A DNA stretch of 64,000 bases from assembly GCA_018335195.1 (NCBI GenBank), contig JAGXKN010000003.1, forward strand, positions 70,351 to 134,350. The letters are read 5' to 3'. The translations under genes were made by a program, and so were the position numbers. Position 1 is the stretch's first letter, and each line of letters opens with the position of its first letter. The notes under the pieces are model-generated. The model worked only from the letters and a program-made list of their open reading frames with translations, searched no databases and was not told the origin of the DNA. This stretch comes from Desulfobacterales bacterium (GTDB lineage: Bacteria; Desulfobacterota; Desulfobacteria; Desulfobacterales; Desulfosalsimonadaceae). Of the stretch, positions 1 to 9,575 are shown one piece after another.

Positions 1-298
1 AATAATTGGCGTGGGTGTCGGGCAGCCAGGCCGAAAGGGTGGCGTCTGCTTTGCCCTTGGCCACTGCAGCCCACATTTTATCCACATTCAGAGATACCAG
101 TTCGCATTTTATTCCCAGTTTTTCTTCAAATACGGCCTTTACCAGGTTGGCTGAGGCCACCGAAGACGACCAGTTCGTATGTGCCAGCCGGACGGATCGG
201 TTTGTATCTGCTGCCTGAACGTCCGGGCCGCTGAGTAAAAAAAACGTGCCAATGCAGAGTATCATGGTTGTTGCCAGAATACGGATTGCACGATTCAC
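1..298 (-). CDS. Glycine betaine/proline ABC transporter substrate-binding protein, N-terminal part
   Basis: Partial: the gene runs off the left edge, so only about 99 N-terminal residues are visible. It starts with GTG at 298, chosen because a purine-rich GGGGGA lies just upstream. The translation opens with a signal peptide (hydrophobic stretch about residues 5-22, then an Ala-Ala-Asp boundary) followed by RLAHTNWSSSVASANLVKAV, typical of OpuAC/ProX-type betaine-binding proteins. The expected role is capture of glycine betaine or a related compound outside the inner membrane. It lies 37 bp downstream of a BCCT transporter gene on the same strand, so the two are probably co-transcribed. Family assignment is good; the exact ligand is inferred. 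Confidence 0.8.
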   Translation of the reverse strand, partial: MNRAIRILATTMILCIGTFFLLSGPDVQAADTNRSVRLAHTNWSSSVASANLVKAVFEEKLGIKCELVSLNVDKMWAAVAKGKADATLSAWLPDTHANY

Positions 299-335
299 GG
301 TATCCCCCTTTGAATTCGAAATAAATGCTTTTGAT

Positions 336-1973
336 TTACCACAGCCGCCGCCGGCCGAAGGTCTTATCCAGAGGCGGCTTGTGCTTAATCCGAAATTCCC
401 GGGTTTCCCGGTCTCCTATTCGGATTTCCTTGGGTGCGGCATATTCTGACAGGCCGCGGTACAGGGCGAAACACATTCCCAGCAGCACCAGGGCAAACGG
501 CAGGCCCGTGGTGATCGTGGCGGTCTGCAGGGCGACCAGGCCGCCGCCGACCAGCAGGGATGCCGCCACTGCGCCTTCCAGAATCGCCCAGAACAGCCGG
601 GAGAGCACCGGCGGATTGGGATTGCCGCCCGAGGTGATGATGTCAATAACCATGGACCCGGAGTCCGAGGAGGTGACAAAGAACGTGATAATCACAATTA
701 TGGCTAGGCTTGATGTGAGCATCGAGAGCGGAAAGTTTTCCAACAGTACAAACAGGGAGACCGGAATGTTTTCCTGTACCGCCCGGGCAATGCCGCCCCC
801 GCCGAACATTTCAATAAAAAGTGCGGTGTTTCCGAAAATGGTGACCCACAAAAAGGTCACCATCGTGGGCACCAGAAGTACGCCCAGGATGAACTGCCGG
901 ATCGAGCGGCCGTAGGAAACCCGCGCAATGAACATGCCCACAAACGGGGACCATGCGATCCACCAGGACCAGTAAAAAATGGTCCAGCCCTGCTGCCATT
1001 CTGTATGCTCGTAGGTTTCGTTCCAGGTGCTCAGCTGCGGCAGATGTTGGAGATAGTAACCGATATTTTCCAGCAGTGCATCCATGACAAACAGCGTGGG
1101 CCCCACCAGCATCACAAACAGGGCCAGAAGCGCGGCAAAGCCGATGTTGATTTCACTCAGGCGCCGGATGCCCTTGTCCAGGCCCTTGATTACCGACCAG
1201 GTGGCCACCCCGGTAATGCATCCGATTAGAATCACTTGGATCATCGGGGATTGTCCGATGCCCAGCAGGTAGTCGAGACCGGCGTTTACCTGCTGGACGC
1301 CGAGCCCCAGGGAAGTGGCCACGCCGAAAAGCGTTGCCACGGTTGCCAGGATGTCAATGGTATTGCCGGCCCAGCCGTAGATGCGTTCTCCCAAAAGCGG
1401 GTAAAAAGCAGTCCGGATGGACAGGGGCAACCCCTTGTTAAATGCAAAAAAGGCCAGGGAAAGTCCAACCATGGCATAAATCGCCCATGGATGCAGGCCC
1501 CAGTGCAGAAACGTGATATCCATGGCCTTTCTGGCCGCTTCGGTGGTGCCCGGCTCGGTCAGGGGATTGGCCGCATAATGGAACATGGGCTCTGCCACCC
1601 CGTAAAAGAGCAGACCGATGCCCATGCCCGCGGAAAAGAGCATGGAAAACCATCCCAGGGTGGAAAATTCCGGGCGGGCATCGGGCCCGCCCAGCCGGAT
1701 GTCTCCGAAACGACCGGCCAGCAGCACAAGGATAAAAACCAGTACGATATTGACCGTCCAGATAAAAAGCCATCCGGCATATTCGGATGTCCTGCTTTGC
1801 ATCTGCTGGAAAATGTCTCCCACGTACTGCTGGAAGACAATGGTGGCGGCGACAAATAGGATAATCAGGGCCGCTGAAATAAAAAACACCTGCGGGTGGA
1901 CATCCAGTTGGAACCAGCTTTCTTCTGGACTGGATTCTGCGTTGGTTTTGTCCGGCTCCTGGTTTTTTTCCAT
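336..1973 (-). CDS. BCCT family betaine/choline/carnitine transporter
   Basis: A 545-residue inner-membrane secondary transporter of the betaine-carnitine-choline family, of normal length with about 12 membrane segments. Diagnostic stretches are the glycine-rich GMGIGLLFYGVAEP segment (about residues 116-129) and the Trp-rich substrate-site motif YWSWWIAWSPFVGMFIARVS. The GMGIG form resembles ion-coupled members such as BetP more than CaiT-type antiporters; that is family knowledge and coupling was not tested. The N-terminal 40 residues are charged and soluble. Together with the betaine-binding protein just downstream it suggests compatible-solute uptake for osmoprotection. An AAGGA sequence lies about 13 nt upstream of the ATG. 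Confidence 0.9.
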   Translation of the reverse strand: MEKNQEPDKTNAESSPEESWFQLDVHPQVFFISAALIILFVAATIVFQQYVGDIFQQMQSRTSEYAGWLFIWTVNIVLVFILVLLAGRFGDIRLGGPDARPEFSTLGWFSMLFSAGMGIGLLFYGVAEPMFHYAANPLTEPGTTEAARKAMDITFLHWGLHPWAIYAMVGLSLAFFAFNKGLPLSIRTAFYPLLGERIYGWAGNTIDILATVATLFGVATSLGLGVQQVNAGLDYLLGIGQSPMIQVILIGCITGVATWSVIKGLDKGIRRLSEINIGFAALLALFVMLVGPTLFVMDALLENIGYYLQHLPQLSTWNETYEHTEWQQGWTIFYWSWWIAWSPFVGMFIARVSYGRSIRQFILGVLLVPTMVTFLWVTIFGNTALFIEMFGGGGIARAVQENIPVSLFVLLENFPLSMLTSSLAIIVIITFFVTSSDSGSMVIDIITSGGNPNPPVLSRLFWAILEGAVAASLLVGGGLVALQTATITTGLPFALVLLGMCFALYRGLSEYAAPKEIRIGDRETREFRIKHKPPLDKTFGRRRLW

Positions 1974-2294
1974 TCCCGATCCTTGTCTGTACGTTTGGAT
2001 GGGATTGCAAAAGCCTGCAAACGGATTTTTTGACGTGGGGTGTAACTTGTTACCTATTTATTATCATTCGGTTTTCCATTCCGGTCAAATTTTCCGCCGG
2101 GTTGCACAAGTTCTGCAAATGCGCATATTTATATGTCGGTAATAGGGCAATAAATGATTTCATATAAACTTGACGAAAACGGAAATTTTGGATAACTTAA
2201 ATATTATATTGTTTTTTATTTTATGGATATGTTCAATCCATGTTGGATGTGACTTTTTACAGGAAACCGGAAAATTGTAAAAAGAGAGAAAAAG
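1974..2294. other. Intergenic region between divergent genes
   Basis: These 321 bp separate the BCCT gene (leftward) from the HTH-like gene (rightward). The right half is strongly AT-rich compared with its surroundings. Apart from the candidate promoter at 2170-2198 I see no gene, RNA or clear repeat. Confidence 0.6.
2170..2198 (+). promoter_or_regulatory. Candidate sigma-70-type promoter
   Basis: TTGACG at 2170-2175 and TAACTT at 2193-2198 are separated by 17 bp inside an AT-rich region, about 97 bp ahead of the gene at 2295. This is a pattern match only. Confidence 0.35.
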
Positions 2295-2726
2295 ATGGGA
2301 AGATTACGGCGAGATGCCAATCCGGATAGCCGGGAACGGATCGAAAAAATATTTGAAATGCGGCTGAAAGGCTATGTATGGGCGGAAATAGCCGAGGAAT
2401 TCAATATGGGCGTTGCCAATGTCCAGCAGGCTTATTACCGGGAATGCCGCTACCGCAAAGCGGCCTTTGAATACCCGTTCATTGAATACATCGGCACGCA
2501 TACCTACAATGTGGTACGAAAATGCCTCGGCGAAAAAATACTTAACAATCCCCAGCAACTGGCGGATCTGGAAAATGTCAAAGCCGTCCTGTGCTGGCCG
2601 GGGGTGGGAACAAAAACCATCCAGGACCTCTCCGAGGGGCTGGAAGAAGCCGGATACGAGGGATTTGATCCCGACGCGGCATACAAGCAGATTTTCCAGC
2701 CCAAGTCCCGCCGCAGAAGCCTTTAA
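2295..2726 (+). CDS. Unrecognised protein with an HTH-like N-terminus and a helix-hairpin-helix-like C-terminus
   Basis: 143 residues, not recognised as a named family. The basic N-terminus (MGRLRRDANPDSRERIEKIF) is followed by a sigma-factor-like helix-turn-helix pattern, GYVWAEIAEEFNMGVANVQQ (about residues 27-46), then an aromatic-rich middle. The C-terminal half has CWPGVGTKTIQDLSEGLEEAG (about residues 99-119), which resembles the helix-hairpin-helix segment of RNA polymerase alpha C-terminal domains. A small DNA-binding protein is plausible. The ATG follows a purine-rich GAGAGAAAAAG leader. It stands alone, with about 300 bp on each side. Confidence 0.65.
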   Translation: MGRLRRDANPDSRERIEKIFEMRLKGYVWAEIAEEFNMGVANVQQAYYRECRYRKAAFEYPFIEYIGTHTYNVVRKCLGEKILNNPQQLADLENVKAVLCWPGVGTKTIQDLSEGLEEAGYEGFDPDAAYKQIFQPKSRRRSL

Positions 2727-3027
2727 TGCGTGTCCCCCCGGAAGTTCGCTAAATTTTCTCATTCCCGAGGGACCCGATCAATACCGCTCACAAGTACCAT
2801 CACCCGGTTGCCGCAATTTTGAGACGACCCATAGTCCGAAGTACGGAGAGATTCATCGGGCAGAAAAAAATCTGCTTTGTGTTTTTGACGGGCTCCGTGG
2901 TAATGAATGAGTATATTCAGTAATTGTATGTTTGCGCACGGACATTCGGATTCCGGAAGGACCAGATCGTGGCCGAACCAGAAGCCGGAAGTTTTTGTTT
3001 ACGCACCGGATCGGATAAGGGGACGGG
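2727..3027. other. Intergenic region, nothing recognised
   Basis: About 300 bp between two rightward genes. No convincing ORF, terminator or repeat was seen. The last 20 bp contain the purine-rich ribosome binding site (GGGGACGGG) of the FtsH-like gene. Confidence 0.5.
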
Positions 3028-5013
3028 ATGAATCCACAGCATGAAAACGGCAGGCCGCCCGGAAACGGGCAGGATCGCCGCCAGCCGAAATATCCCTGGA
3101 GCAGCCCGCAGGAAAATAATTTCCGGATGTGGGTGTTGCTGGCGGTGATACTGGTTTTTCTGGGGTGGAGCATGTTTTTGAGCCGGGCCGGACCGGAGAA
3201 AATCAAATACACGACTTTTCTTCGGCAGTTAAATGAAGACAATGTCGCCGAGGTCACGGTAAAAGGAGACAAGATCACCGGCAGCCTCAGGGAAAAGGCC
3301 CATAAACCGGAGCCGTCAAAGGTGGGTGCAGGCGGGACCGGCGCGGAAGACGCCTCCGGGCAGGGCTCCGGTCAGCAGGAGCGCACCCCGCAGGGCACGG
3401 CGTATACGCATTTTGTGACCTACCTGCCGTCTTTCGGGGACCCGGATCTTATGGACGTGCTGGAATCCCGCGATGTTCCGGTACAGACCGAGCCGAAAAG
3501 CGACACCAACTGGTGGTATCTGATTCTCACTTTCCTGCCTTTTGTGATTCTGATCTGGCTGATATATGCCCAGTTCCGGCAGTTCCAGGGACAGGGGGGC
3601 GAGGGCGGCCTGTTTTCCATCGGAAAAAGCCGGGCCCGGCTCTATGAGCGGAGCCAGGAATCGACCAGCTTCGATGATGTGGCCGGAGCCGAAGGGGCCA
3701 AGACAGAGCTTTCCGAACTGGTTTCCTTTCTCAAGGATCCGGGAAAAATCCGGGACCTCGGGGCCGAAGTGCCTAAGGGTGTGATGCTGGTCGGCCCCCC
3801 GGGTACCGGCAAAACCCTGCTGGCCCGGGCGGTGGCGGGCGAGGCGGATGTGCCCTTTTTCAGCATCACCGGCTCGGATTTCATGGAAATGTTCGTGGGT
3901 GTGGGGGCAAAGCGCGTACGCAGCCTGTTTGCAGATGCCAAGAAAAACGCGCCCAGCATTATTTTTATCGACGAGCTCGATGCCATCGGCCGCCGGCGCG
4001 GGGCCGGATTGGGCGGCGGACACGACGAGCGGGAGCAGACCTTAAACCAGATGCTCTCCGAGCTGGACGGATTCGAGGCAAACGAGGACGTGATCGTCAT
4101 GACCGCCACGAACCGTCCGGACGTGCTGGATCCGGCATTAATGCGCCCCGGGCGCTTTGACCGGCGGATTATGGTGGATTTGCCCAGTACCGCCGACCGC
4201 AAAAAGATCCTGGAGGTATATATCAGAAACAAGCGCCTGGCCGATGACGTGGACCTGGATTCCCTGGCGCGCAGTACTCCGGGTTTTTCCGGGGCGGACC
4301 TGGAAAACATGTTAAATGAAGCCGCACTGATGGCCGCCCGCAAGGAAAAAAAGGTCATCGACAACGAGGCCATCGAGCAGGCCAGAGACAAAATCCTCAT
4401 GGGTCTGGTCCGGCAGGGTCTGGCCCTGACCGAGGAGGAAAAGCAGATGGTGGCCTACCATGAATCCGGGCACGCCATTGTCGGGGCTTCCCTGACATAC
4501 GCCGACCCGGTCCACAAGGTTTCCATCGTGCCGCGAAGCCTTGCTATGGGTGCCACCCAGCAGTTACCCGAAGGGGAGAAGTACATATACCACAGGCAAT
4601 ACCTGTCAGATCGGCTTGCGGTGATTATGGGCGGCCGGGCGGCCGAAGTGCTGGTTTTTGAAACAGCCACCAGCGGTGCGGGAAACGATCTGCAGAATGC
4701 CACGCAGATCGCCCGGCGCATGGTGCTGGAATACGGCATGAGCGGCCGTTTTGAGCACATGGCCCTGGGTTCGCAAAGTGAAAATGTGTTTCTGGGTGAA
4801 GAACTCGGAAAAACCCGACAATACAGTGAGTCCACTGCCCGGGAAGTGGACCGGGAGGTTGAATCCCTGCTCAGCCAGGCCTTTTCACGGGCCCGGCAGA
4901 TCCTTGAGGAAAACCGGCAGGCCATGGATCGCTTGGCAGAAAGCCTGGTGGAAAACGAGGAGATCCCCGGTGAGCAGGTCTACGATCTGCTCGGCGGCAA
5001 GCAAAATACCTGA
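3028..5013 (+). CDS. ftsH: ATP-dependent zinc metalloprotease, FtsH family
   Basis: 661 residues with full FtsH architecture: two membrane segments (about 33-52 and 163-183) flanking an extracytoplasmic domain, AAA+ module with Walker A GPPGTGKT (256-263) and Walker B IIFIDE (311-316), then an M41 zinc protease with HESGH (478-482) and an Asp at about 554 as likely third ligand. It degrades damaged or regulatory membrane and cytosolic proteins. The extracytoplasmic domain carries a Gly/Ser/Gln-rich low-complexity insert (about 99-125). FtsH is often multicopy in Desulfobacterota, so this may be a paralogue rather than the housekeeping copy. A strong hairpin terminator follows. Confidence 0.93.
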   Translation: MNPQHENGRPPGNGQDRRQPKYPWSSPQENNFRMWVLLAVILVFLGWSMFLSRAGPEKIKYTTFLRQLNEDNVAEVTVKGDKITGSLREKAHKPEPSKVGAGGTGAEDASGQGSGQQERTPQGTAYTHFVTYLPSFGDPDLMDVLESRDVPVQTEPKSDTNWWYLILTFLPFVILIWLIYAQFRQFQGQGGEGGLFSIGKSRARLYERSQESTSFDDVAGAEGAKTELSELVSFLKDPGKIRDLGAEVPKGVMLVGPPGTGKTLLARAVAGEADVPFFSITGSDFMEMFVGVGAKRVRSLFADAKKNAPSIIFIDELDAIGRRRGAGLGGGHDEREQTLNQMLSELDGFEANEDVIVMTATNRPDVLDPALMRPGRFDRRIMVDLPSTADRKKILEVYIRNKRLADDVDLDSLARSTPGFSGADLENMLNEAALMAARKEKKVIDNEAIEQARDKILMGLVRQGLALTEEEKQMVAYHESGHAIVGASLTYADPVHKVSIVPRSLAMGATQQLPEGEKYIYHRQYLSDRLAVIMGGRAAEVLVFETATSGAGNDLQNATQIARRMVLEYGMSGRFEHMALGSQSENVFLGEELGKTRQYSESTAREVDREVESLLSQAFSRARQILEENRQAMDRLAESLVENEEIPGEQVYDLLGGKQNT

Positions 5014-5048
5014 GATCCGGTCACAGCCCGTATCATAACAACAAAGCA

Positions 5049-5090
5049 CACGAGCCGCACGAAGAAACCGCTGTCTTCGTGCGGCTCGTG
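5049..5090. terminator. Hairpin terminator between convergent genes
   Basis: A perfect 17-bp inverted repeat (5049-5065 with 5074-5090, 8-nt loop) lies between the ftsH-like gene and the convergent membrane-protein gene. There is no long T tract, but position and stem strength fit a bidirectional terminator. Confidence 0.75.
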
Positions 5091-5109
5091 GTTGTAAATA
5101 TTTACAGAA

Positions 5110-5529
5110 TCAGTGGCCGCCGACCTTGAGCAGCCCGCTTGCGGCCAACACCAGAATCAGTACCTCGATCCCGGCCAGGAGTGCATAGACCTTGTCGTTT
5201 TGTCTGAGCAGAATCGGGATAATGGTCAGATAGCTGAAAATGGTCACGCCCGCCAGCAGGGCGATGGGGATGAAATTCAAAAAGTCCCCGTATCCCAGAA
5301 AACCGACCCATCCCCAGCCGTCCGGAATACCGGCCTGATGCAGGTAATCGTCTGCGGACTGCTGCCAGTAGTCAGCAATCTTGTCCAATGGGATATACGG
5401 ATCCACGATGCCTGTGGCATAAAGAAGAAAAGTGAGCAAAAGCAGCAGCAAGCCGAGATACATGCCTTTTTCCAGCATTTCGGCATAAAGCTGCTGTTCC
5501 GGGGTGACGTATTTACTCGGGTCCGCCAT
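5110..5529 (-). CDS. Small integral membrane protein linked to a TauE/SafE permease
   Basis: 139 residues from an ATG at 5529, preferred over upstream starts because AGAGGAGG lies 8 nt ahead of it. About three hydrophobic segments are visible (residues about 22-40, 85-105 and 115-135), with a Trp/Gly-rich loop between the first two. I do not assign a function. It lies 92 bp downstream of a TauE/SafE-type permease on the same strand, and small membrane proteins of the DUF1634 kind are known partners of such permeases, so a transport accessory role is plausible. Confidence 0.75.
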   Translation of the reverse strand: MADPSKYVTPEQQLYAEMLEKGMYLGLLLLLLTFLLYATGIVDPYIPLDKIADYWQQSADDYLHQAGIPDGWGWVGFLGYGDFLNFIPIALLAGVTIFSYLTIIPILLRQNDKVYALLAGIEVLILVLAASGLLKVGGH

Positions 5530-5620
5530 GGGTATGCCTCCTCTGTTTATTCTCGTGCCTGAATGAAAACTCGGGTTCAAGCAAAATCCGAAAATCGGAA
5601 ATCAAATACCAACCGGCCGT

Positions 5621-6580
5621 TTATATGCCGATGCCTTTTAAAAACGCCTTGATTCCGGCAAAGGCCAGGATCACGATCACCATCCACCGGATAAAGGTGG
5701 GCTTGGCGATTTTCAGCAGTCGGACGCCCACAAACGAACCCAGCATGATGCCCACCAGGGAAGGAACTACCATCATCGGGATCACGCACCCCTTGTTCAG
5801 ATAAATCCATGCCGCAGAGGTGTCCGTGATGGAAAGCAGGAACTTGCTGGTGGCCACACTGATTTTAAGCGGCGCGCCCATCACCAGGTTGAGAACAGGC
5901 ACGTTGGCCCAGCCGGCCCCAAGACCGAACAGTCCGGCCATCAGGCCGATGCCTATAAACAGCACCAAGCCCAGCGGCGTGCGGTGAACTTTCCAGTCCA
6001 CCTCCTTGCCTGAGCTGTCCTCGTAGTAGACCCCGTAAATGCGAAGCACCGAGGATAGCTTGTCTGACTGGGGCACATCCGGGTATTCCGCCTTTTTGGC
6101 GGTGAGCATCAGCACGCAGATGCCCATGATGGTAAGCCCGAGGAAAATCTGGACGAGGTAGGTCGGCAGGGCCAGCCCGATCATCGCCCCGGCAATGGCG
6201 CAGGTCGATGCGATCAGCGCCACCGGGATGGCCAGCCGCAGACTGGCCAGCCCGGACTTGAGCAGCCCGGGACCTGCGGCCAGTGCGCCGGAAAGCGCCA
6301 CCAGCAGGCCGGCTCCCCTGACAAAGTCCAGGTGAAAGGGGAAAAATCCGCTGATAATGGGAACATACAGCACACCGCCGCCGACTCCGCCCAGCACGGC
6401 AAATATTCCCAGTACAAACGTGACAACAAAAAGTACCAGCGGCCAGAACCACCATGCATGGTCGCCGGCTGCCTCTGCCATCATCTCCGTGGCATCCTTT
6501 GCAAACGCGGGGCTGATGGCACTTGACAGAAGAAACACAACACTCAGAATCAACAGTATGATCCAGGCTTTTTTCCGCAT
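5621..6580 (-). CDS. Sulfite exporter TauE/SafE family permease
   Basis: 319 residues from the ATG at 6580, chosen for its GGGAGGG ribosome binding site. The N-terminus (MRKKAWIILLILSVVFLLSS) looks like a cleavable signal or first membrane helix, followed by about eight transmembrane segments with the two repeats rich in Gly-Gly-Gly-Val and Gly-Leu-Gly-Ala-Gly typical of TauE/SafE proteins. Members move sulfite, sulfoacetate or other organosulfur anions across the inner membrane. The substrate cannot be read from sequence. A soluble loop after the fourth helix (about residues 170-200) is longer than usual. Probably co-transcribed with the small membrane protein downstream. Confidence 0.85.
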   Translation of the reverse strand: MRKKAWIILLILSVVFLLSSAISPAFAKDATEMMAEAAGDHAWWFWPLVLFVVTFVLGIFAVLGGVGGGVLYVPIISGFFPFHLDFVRGAGLLVALSGALAAGPGLLKSGLASLRLAIPVALIASTCAIAGAMIGLALPTYLVQIFLGLTIMGICVLMLTAKKAEYPDVPQSDKLSSVLRIYGVYYEDSSGKEVDWKVHRTPLGLVLFIGIGLMAGLFGLGAGWANVPVLNLVMGAPLKISVATSKFLLSITDTSAAWIYLNKGCVIPMMVVPSLVGIMLGSFVGVRLLKIAKPTFIRWMVIVILAFAGIKAFLKGIGI

Positions 6581-6590
6581 TTTCCCTCCC

Positions 6591-6606
6591 TGGCAATTGG
6601 GTTGCG
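6591..6606 (+). promoter_or_regulatory. Candidate sigma-54 promoter ahead of PAS histidine kinase
   Basis: TGGCAATTGGGTTGC has GG at 6592-6593 and GC at 6604-6605 with exactly 10 bp between, matching the -24/-12 layout. It points rightward and lies about 110 bp upstream of the kinase gene at 6717. It would give a leader of about 100 nt. Confidence 0.5.
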
Positions 6607-6716
6607 ACGGTTGTGGCTTTGTTGAACTTGCAGCCAGCATAATTTTCTGCATATAATATAAAAATAAGACAATTAACTGAGAAGTTGCTGCTTGTCAAAT
6701 TGAAAATCCGGATGCC

Positions 6717-8159
6717 GTGATGAAAAATACCTACCCCATGAATGCCGCGGTGGTCGGCTGCGGTGAGAGGTGCCGTCGCTTTCTGGAATATCTGCTGGAT
6801 GCCCGGCTTCAGTGGCTGCCCATAAATCTTGTCGGTCTGGCATGTCCGGAGCCAACAGACAGGGCCTGCGAGCTGGCCCGGAAAAATGGCATTTACAGGA
6901 CAAGCGATTACCGGGACCTCTATGAGATGGAAAACCTGCACCTGCTGATCAATCTCATGGATCCGCAGGTTCCGGGCATTGATCTGGCCGGCACCAAGCC
7001 GTCGCACCTCCGGCTCATCGACGGCGATTTGGCGGATCTGTTCCGGGAGTTTTTCCATCGGGCCCGGCAGTGGGACGACCGGCTTTTGGAGATTAAACAA
7101 TGGTTTTCCAAAAGCGAGCATAAATTCCGTTCCCTGGTGGAAAATTCCCTGACCGGGATCTATATCAACCTGGACGGCCGGATCGTTTTTGCCAATAAAC
7201 GTTTTGCCGATATATTCGGCTACACGCCCGAGAAAATCCTCGGGGTCCATTACCTGGAACTGGTGCACCCGGAGGATCACAAAAAAGTCCGGGAGATCCA
7301 CAGAAAACGCCTGAACCGGGAAGCGGCTCCGCAGGAGTATGAATCGCGGGGACTGACCCGGGACGGCAGCACCGTGTGGTTAAACCGGCGCAACACCCGA
7401 ATCGAGTATGAAGGCCGGCCAGCCATCCTCGGGAACATGGTGGACATTACAGAACAGAAGCAGGTGACCGATAAGCTGATGCAGATGGAAAAGCTGGCTT
7501 CCCTGGGCACGTTGACCGCGGGCGTGGCTCATGAACTCAACAACCCGTTAAACAATATATCCGGATCTTTGGAAATTGTCCTGGAAGAGTGGGAGGACGG
7601 CGATGACGCCTTCAAGAAAAACCTGCTCCAGGATATGGCACACCAAGTGGAGCGGGGCCAGGAGATCATCCGGGGACTGCTGGATTTTTCCCGCGGCGAG
7701 GCGCTGGATGTCAAGTCCGTGGATTTTTATGATCTGGCCGCCCGGGCAATCGGCCGGGTCCGGGAGCAGATCCCGCAAAACGTGCGGGTGGAATTTGACA
7801 TTGCAGAATCCGAGCAGGCCAAGCTGTCCTACTATCATATACAGCGTGTGCTGATCAATCTCGTGGTCAATGCGCTGCAGGCAATGGGAGAGCAGGGCGG
7901 CTGTCTGCGGATCGCCGCCTGGCATGTGCCCGAGGAAAACCGGTTTTGTTTTTCGGTTGCAGACACCGGCAAAGGCATTGAACAGGCGGATTTAAAGCGG
8001 ATTTTTGATCCTTTTTACACCACCAAGGAGCCAAGCAAGGGCACGGGCATGGGGCTTTCGATTACCCACGGCATTGTCCGGCAGCACAGCGGGCGTATTG
8101 ATGTCCACAGCCAGCCGGGCGCGGGCACCACCTTTACTGTCTGCCTGCCGGAGTATTGA
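6717..8159 (+). CDS. PAS-domain sensor histidine kinase with Rossmann-like N-terminus
   Basis: 480 residues. Residues 8-105 begin AAVVGCGERCRRFLEYLL and look like the nucleotide-binding fold of Gfo/Idh-type oxidoreductases rather than a usual sensor domain. A PAS domain follows (about 134-245), then HisKA with phospho-acceptor His272 in GVAHELNNPLNNI, and an ATPase domain with N-box NLVVNALQAM, DTGKGI and GTGMGLSI. There is no membrane segment, so it is cytosolic. The HisKA region is nearly the same as that of the kinase at 9576-11021, suggesting a shared ancestor or partner. It converges with the NtrC-type regulator at 8166. The start is uncertain: GTG at 6717 or ATG at 6720. Confidence 0.88.
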   Translation: MMKNTYPMNAAVVGCGERCRRFLEYLLDARLQWLPINLVGLACPEPTDRACELARKNGIYRTSDYRDLYEMENLHLLINLMDPQVPGIDLAGTKPSHLRLIDGDLADLFREFFHRARQWDDRLLEIKQWFSKSEHKFRSLVENSLTGIYINLDGRIVFANKRFADIFGYTPEKILGVHYLELVHPEDHKKVREIHRKRLNREAAPQEYESRGLTRDGSTVWLNRRNTRIEYEGRPAILGNMVDITEQKQVTDKLMQMEKLASLGTLTAGVAHELNNPLNNISGSLEIVLEEWEDGDDAFKKNLLQDMAHQVERGQEIIRGLLDFSRGEALDVKSVDFYDLAARAIGRVREQIPQNVRVEFDIAESEQAKLSYYHIQRVLINLVVNALQAMGEQGGCLRIAAWHVPEENRFCFSVADTGKGIEQADLKRIFDPFYTTKEPSKGTGMGLSITHGIVRQHSGRIDVHSQPGAGTTFTVCLPEY

Positions 8160-8165
8160 TGCGGC

Positions 8166-9566
8166 TTATTCTTCTATCCCGTATCGTTTGATTTTCCGCC
8201 ACAGGGAGACCCGGTCGATATCCATGATTTTGGCGGCCCGGGTCTTGTTGCCGTTGCATTTTTTCAGCACCCACTGGATGTATCGTTTTTCCTGCTCGGC
8301 AATGGTGGGAATCTCGTTATTGATGTGTCGGTAGGTTTCAATGGACAGGTTCCGGATGTCCTCGGGCAGGTTGTCCGCGGTAATCATGCTCCCGTTTTCA
8401 AGGGCCACGGCCCGCTCGATGATATTTTCCAGCTCGCGCACATTGCCGGGCCATCCGTACTGGCACAGCAGCTGCATTGCCTCGGCATCGATGCCCTGGA
8501 TAGTTTTATTCATCTGGCGGCTTTTCTCCTTGAGGAAATAATGGGCCAGAAGCGGTATGTCGCTTTTTCTTTGGCAAAGCGGCGGCAGTTGGATGGAGAT
8601 GACATTGAGCCGGTAGAACAGGTCCTGGCGGAATTGTCCGGTATCTTCTGCGATATCTTTCTGCAGGTCCCGGTGTGTGGCGGCGATAAACCGCACATTC
8701 GAGGAAATCGGCTCCACGCCGCCAACCCGGTAAAAGATTTTTTCCTGGATGGTCCGCAAAAGCCGCACCTGCATGGATTGGGGCATATCGCCCACCTCGT
8801 CTAAAAATATGGTCCCGCCTTCGGCGGTTTCAAGCAGGCCTGCAGTCTTTTTGTCCGCGCCGGTAAACGCCCCCTTTTCGTGGCCGAAAAGCTCATTTGC
8901 CATGAGCTCTTCCGTAAAAGAACCGCAGTTAAAGGCCACGAACCGGTTGTTCGCTCTGGGGCTCAGGGCGTGAATGGCTTTTGCCGCAAGTTCCTTGCCG
9001 GTGCCGCTTTCGCCGAAGATCAATACATTGCTATCCGACGGGGCGATCTGCCGGATGGTTTTCTGTACTTCGATCATGGCATCGCTTTTGCCAACGATAA
9101 ACGGCACTTCGCCCGGGCTTTTCAGGGATGCTTTCAGCCTGCGGTTTTCCAGCAGGAGCCGGCGCTTGAACAGGGCCTCGGAGACGATTTTCCGGATTTC
9201 TTCGATTTTATAGGGCTTGGCGATATAATGGTAAGCGCCTTTTTGTAAGGCCTTTACCGCTGAGTTGACCGTGGCATACCCGGTAATCAGGATCACCTCG
9301 GTATCCGGCAGCAGTTCCCGGGTTTTTTCCAGCACCGCCATTCCGTCGATATCCTGCATTTTCAGGTCGGTAATCACCAGGTCCACGGTGGTGCTTTTCA
9401 TTACCTCCACGGCTTCGGTGCCGTTGCCGGCGGAAATTACTTGGTAGCCTTCCTTTTTTAAAACATGCTCCAGGTTTTTCCGCGCAATGGACTCGTCCTC
9501 GACCACCAGTATCCGGGGCGCTTCTGAATTTTGCCCGTCATTTGCGCTGTGGTTGATCTCGTCCAT
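8166..9566 (-). CDS. Sigma-54-dependent response regulator, NtrC family
   Basis: 466 residues with three domains: receiver (about 18-130; phospho-acceptor Asp67, Lys117), AAA+ central domain with Walker A GESGTGKE (185-192) and the sigma-54 contact loop GAFTGA (232-237), and a Fis-type helix-turn-helix at the C-terminus (about 425-465). On phosphorylation such proteins activate RNA polymerase carrying sigma-54. It is the last gene of a leftward operon and lies 9 bp after a membrane histidine kinase, its likely partner. Good -24/-12 sites at 15417-15430 and 19804-19817 are obvious candidate targets. Confidence 0.95.
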   Translation of the reverse strand: MDEINHSANDGQNSEAPRILVVEDESIARKNLEHVLKKEGYQVISAGNGTEAVEVMKSTTVDLVITDLKMQDIDGMAVLEKTRELLPDTEVILITGYATVNSAVKALQKGAYHYIAKPYKIEEIRKIVSEALFKRRLLLENRRLKASLKSPGEVPFIVGKSDAMIEVQKTIRQIAPSDSNVLIFGESGTGKELAAKAIHALSPRANNRFVAFNCGSFTEELMANELFGHEKGAFTGADKKTAGLLETAEGGTIFLDEVGDMPQSMQVRLLRTIQEKIFYRVGGVEPISSNVRFIAATHRDLQKDIAEDTGQFRQDLFYRLNVISIQLPPLCQRKSDIPLLAHYFLKEKSRQMNKTIQGIDAEAMQLLCQYGWPGNVRELENIIERAVALENGSMITADNLPEDIRNLSIETYRHINNEIPTIAEQEKRYIQWVLKKCNGNKTRAAKIMDIDRVSLWRKIKRYGIEE

Positions 9567-9575
9567 TGCCGTGGG

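Noticed and set aside
5865..7301. 478-codon leftward frame overlapping the permease and kinase genes
   Set aside because: An artefact of high GC content: it covers parts of two well-supported genes in another frame and has no domain of its own.
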